Shown here one piece after another: positions 63,632 to 64,000 of a DNA stretch of 64,000 nucleotides. Numbering within the stretch: position 1 is the stretch's first letter; each line of letters opens with the position of its first letter. The stretch is taken from assembly GCA_019694455.1 (NCBI GenBank), contig JAIBBY010000014.1, positions 1 through 64,000 of the forward strand. The letters are read 5' to 3'. A program made the translations under genes and the position numbers. Below the pieces are notes generated by a model, which had not been told where the DNA came from, made no database searches, and saw nothing but the letters and a program-made list of their open reading frames with translations. The stretch comes from Pirellulales bacterium (lineage in GTDB: Bacteria; Planctomycetota; Planctomycetia; Pirellulales; JAEUIK01).

Positions 63632-64000
63632 CTAAATAATCTCGATGCTCTTGAGCACGTCGCCGCCAGATGCTCTTGCGCCATACAGGCACCGATCGGC
63701 GGCGTGCACCAGATCTTCGGCGGGAAAATTCTTAGGAGGCAAGGTCACGCTGGCCGCGCCGATCGACACCGTGAACGCCGGCCCCTCGCCGTCTCCCAAC
63801 GACGTTTCGGTCGCGCGCACCGCGCGCAATAACTCGTTGCCCAGCCGCGCCGCTTGAGCGCGATCGCAGTCGGGCAGCATCACGGCTAGCCGCGCCTCTC
63901 GTGTTTGCAGGCACACCAATCCTTCGTGGTCGATGCGCTCGCAGGCGCCGCGCAGCCAGTCGATCCACGCTGTGGCGCTCTCCAACCCTTCGCGAAAGAT
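63632..64000 (-). CDS. C-terminal part of a degenerate GGDEF domain protein (5' end outside window)
   Basis: The last 122 codons of a protein whose start lies beyond the right edge. The fold of a diguanylate cyclase domain is visible: LAVMLPDCDRAQAARLGNEL, then AFTVSIGAASVTLPP and AEDLVHAADRCLYGARASGG. Where GGDEF is expected the chain reads QTREARLAVMLP, so the catalytic signature is absent in this copy and cyclase activity is unlikely. It may be a nucleotide-sensing or structural domain. Confidence 0.75.
   Translation of the reverse strand: MFREGLESATAWIDWLRGACERIDHEGLVCLQTREARLAVMLPDCDRAQAARLGNELLRAVRATETSLGDGEGPAFTVSIGAASVTLPPKNFPAEDLVHAADRCLYGARASGGDVLKSIEII

Overview
The window looks like a chromosomal segment of a GC-rich planctomycete, probably Pirellulales. 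The case rests on a protein with PEP-CTERM sorting signals, an ECF sigma factor overlapping a WD40/TPR-tailed Ser/Thr kinase, secreted BNR, EF-hand and DUF1570-type proteins, a small protein with the RPRFQFSIASLLL type of N-terminus, and many secreted glycosidase-like proteins. The taxonomic call is inference from gene content only.

Layout. Positions 1-12.1 kb carry housekeeping genes: a VOC protein (cut by the edge), a BaiN/RdsA-like flavoprotein, a CaiB/BaiF CoA-transferase, a frameshifted DoxX gene, ruvB, a Ppx/GppA phosphatase, nnrD, larB, a FadR-type regulator, and an M24 peptidase-accB-accC set. From 12.1 to 19.3 kb is a one-strand alpha-glucan block: glgA, two GH57 genes and galT. From 19.5 to 27.8 kb are an aminotransferase, tRNA-Leu(UAA), a GT-C/TPR membrane protein, a gluzincin with a lectin-like tail, two tiny membrane proteins, a prenyltransferase-repeat protein and an initiator-type tRNA-Met.

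From 28 to 41.8 kb is an accessory region. It opens with abutting fragments of a serine recombinase and a Cys-rich protein. Next comes a 2331-residue protein made of seven consecutive exported modules, each with its own signal-peptide-like segment and PEP-CTERM signal (six SUMF1-like, one beta-propeller-like). Divergent from it are an ECF sigma factor and a giant kinase. The region closes with a cluster of broken genes (DNA methyltransferase start, truncated PIN-like toxin) beside an intact DUF433 antitoxin and a Cys-rich protein related to the fragment at 28 kb. Two exported glycosidase-like proteins flank a GH5 gene at 41.9-47.5 kb.

From 48.2 to 55.0 kb lies a 6.4-kb island holding a three-gene operon (unrecognised protein, PLD-like protein, SNF2-type helicase) whose genes overlap by ATGA. 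It is flanked by 187-bp direct repeats differing at two positions. Each repeat carries a consensus-like promoter, a LexA-like box and the first codons of imuA. The right copy supplies the start of the intact imuA-imuB-dnaE2 mutagenic-repair operon; the left copy drives a truncated imuA antisense into the helicase end. The island looks like a candidate mobile defence module integrated at an SOS operon without breaking it. The window ends with a saccharopine-dehydrogenase-like protein, a sialidase-like protein, an EF-hand protein and a degenerate GGDEF domain cut by the right edge.

The two most notable items are the seven-module PEP-CTERM polyprotein, which also has a 638-bp perfect repeat able to delete or duplicate exactly three modules in frame, and the helicase-PLD island with its duplicated SOS promoter.
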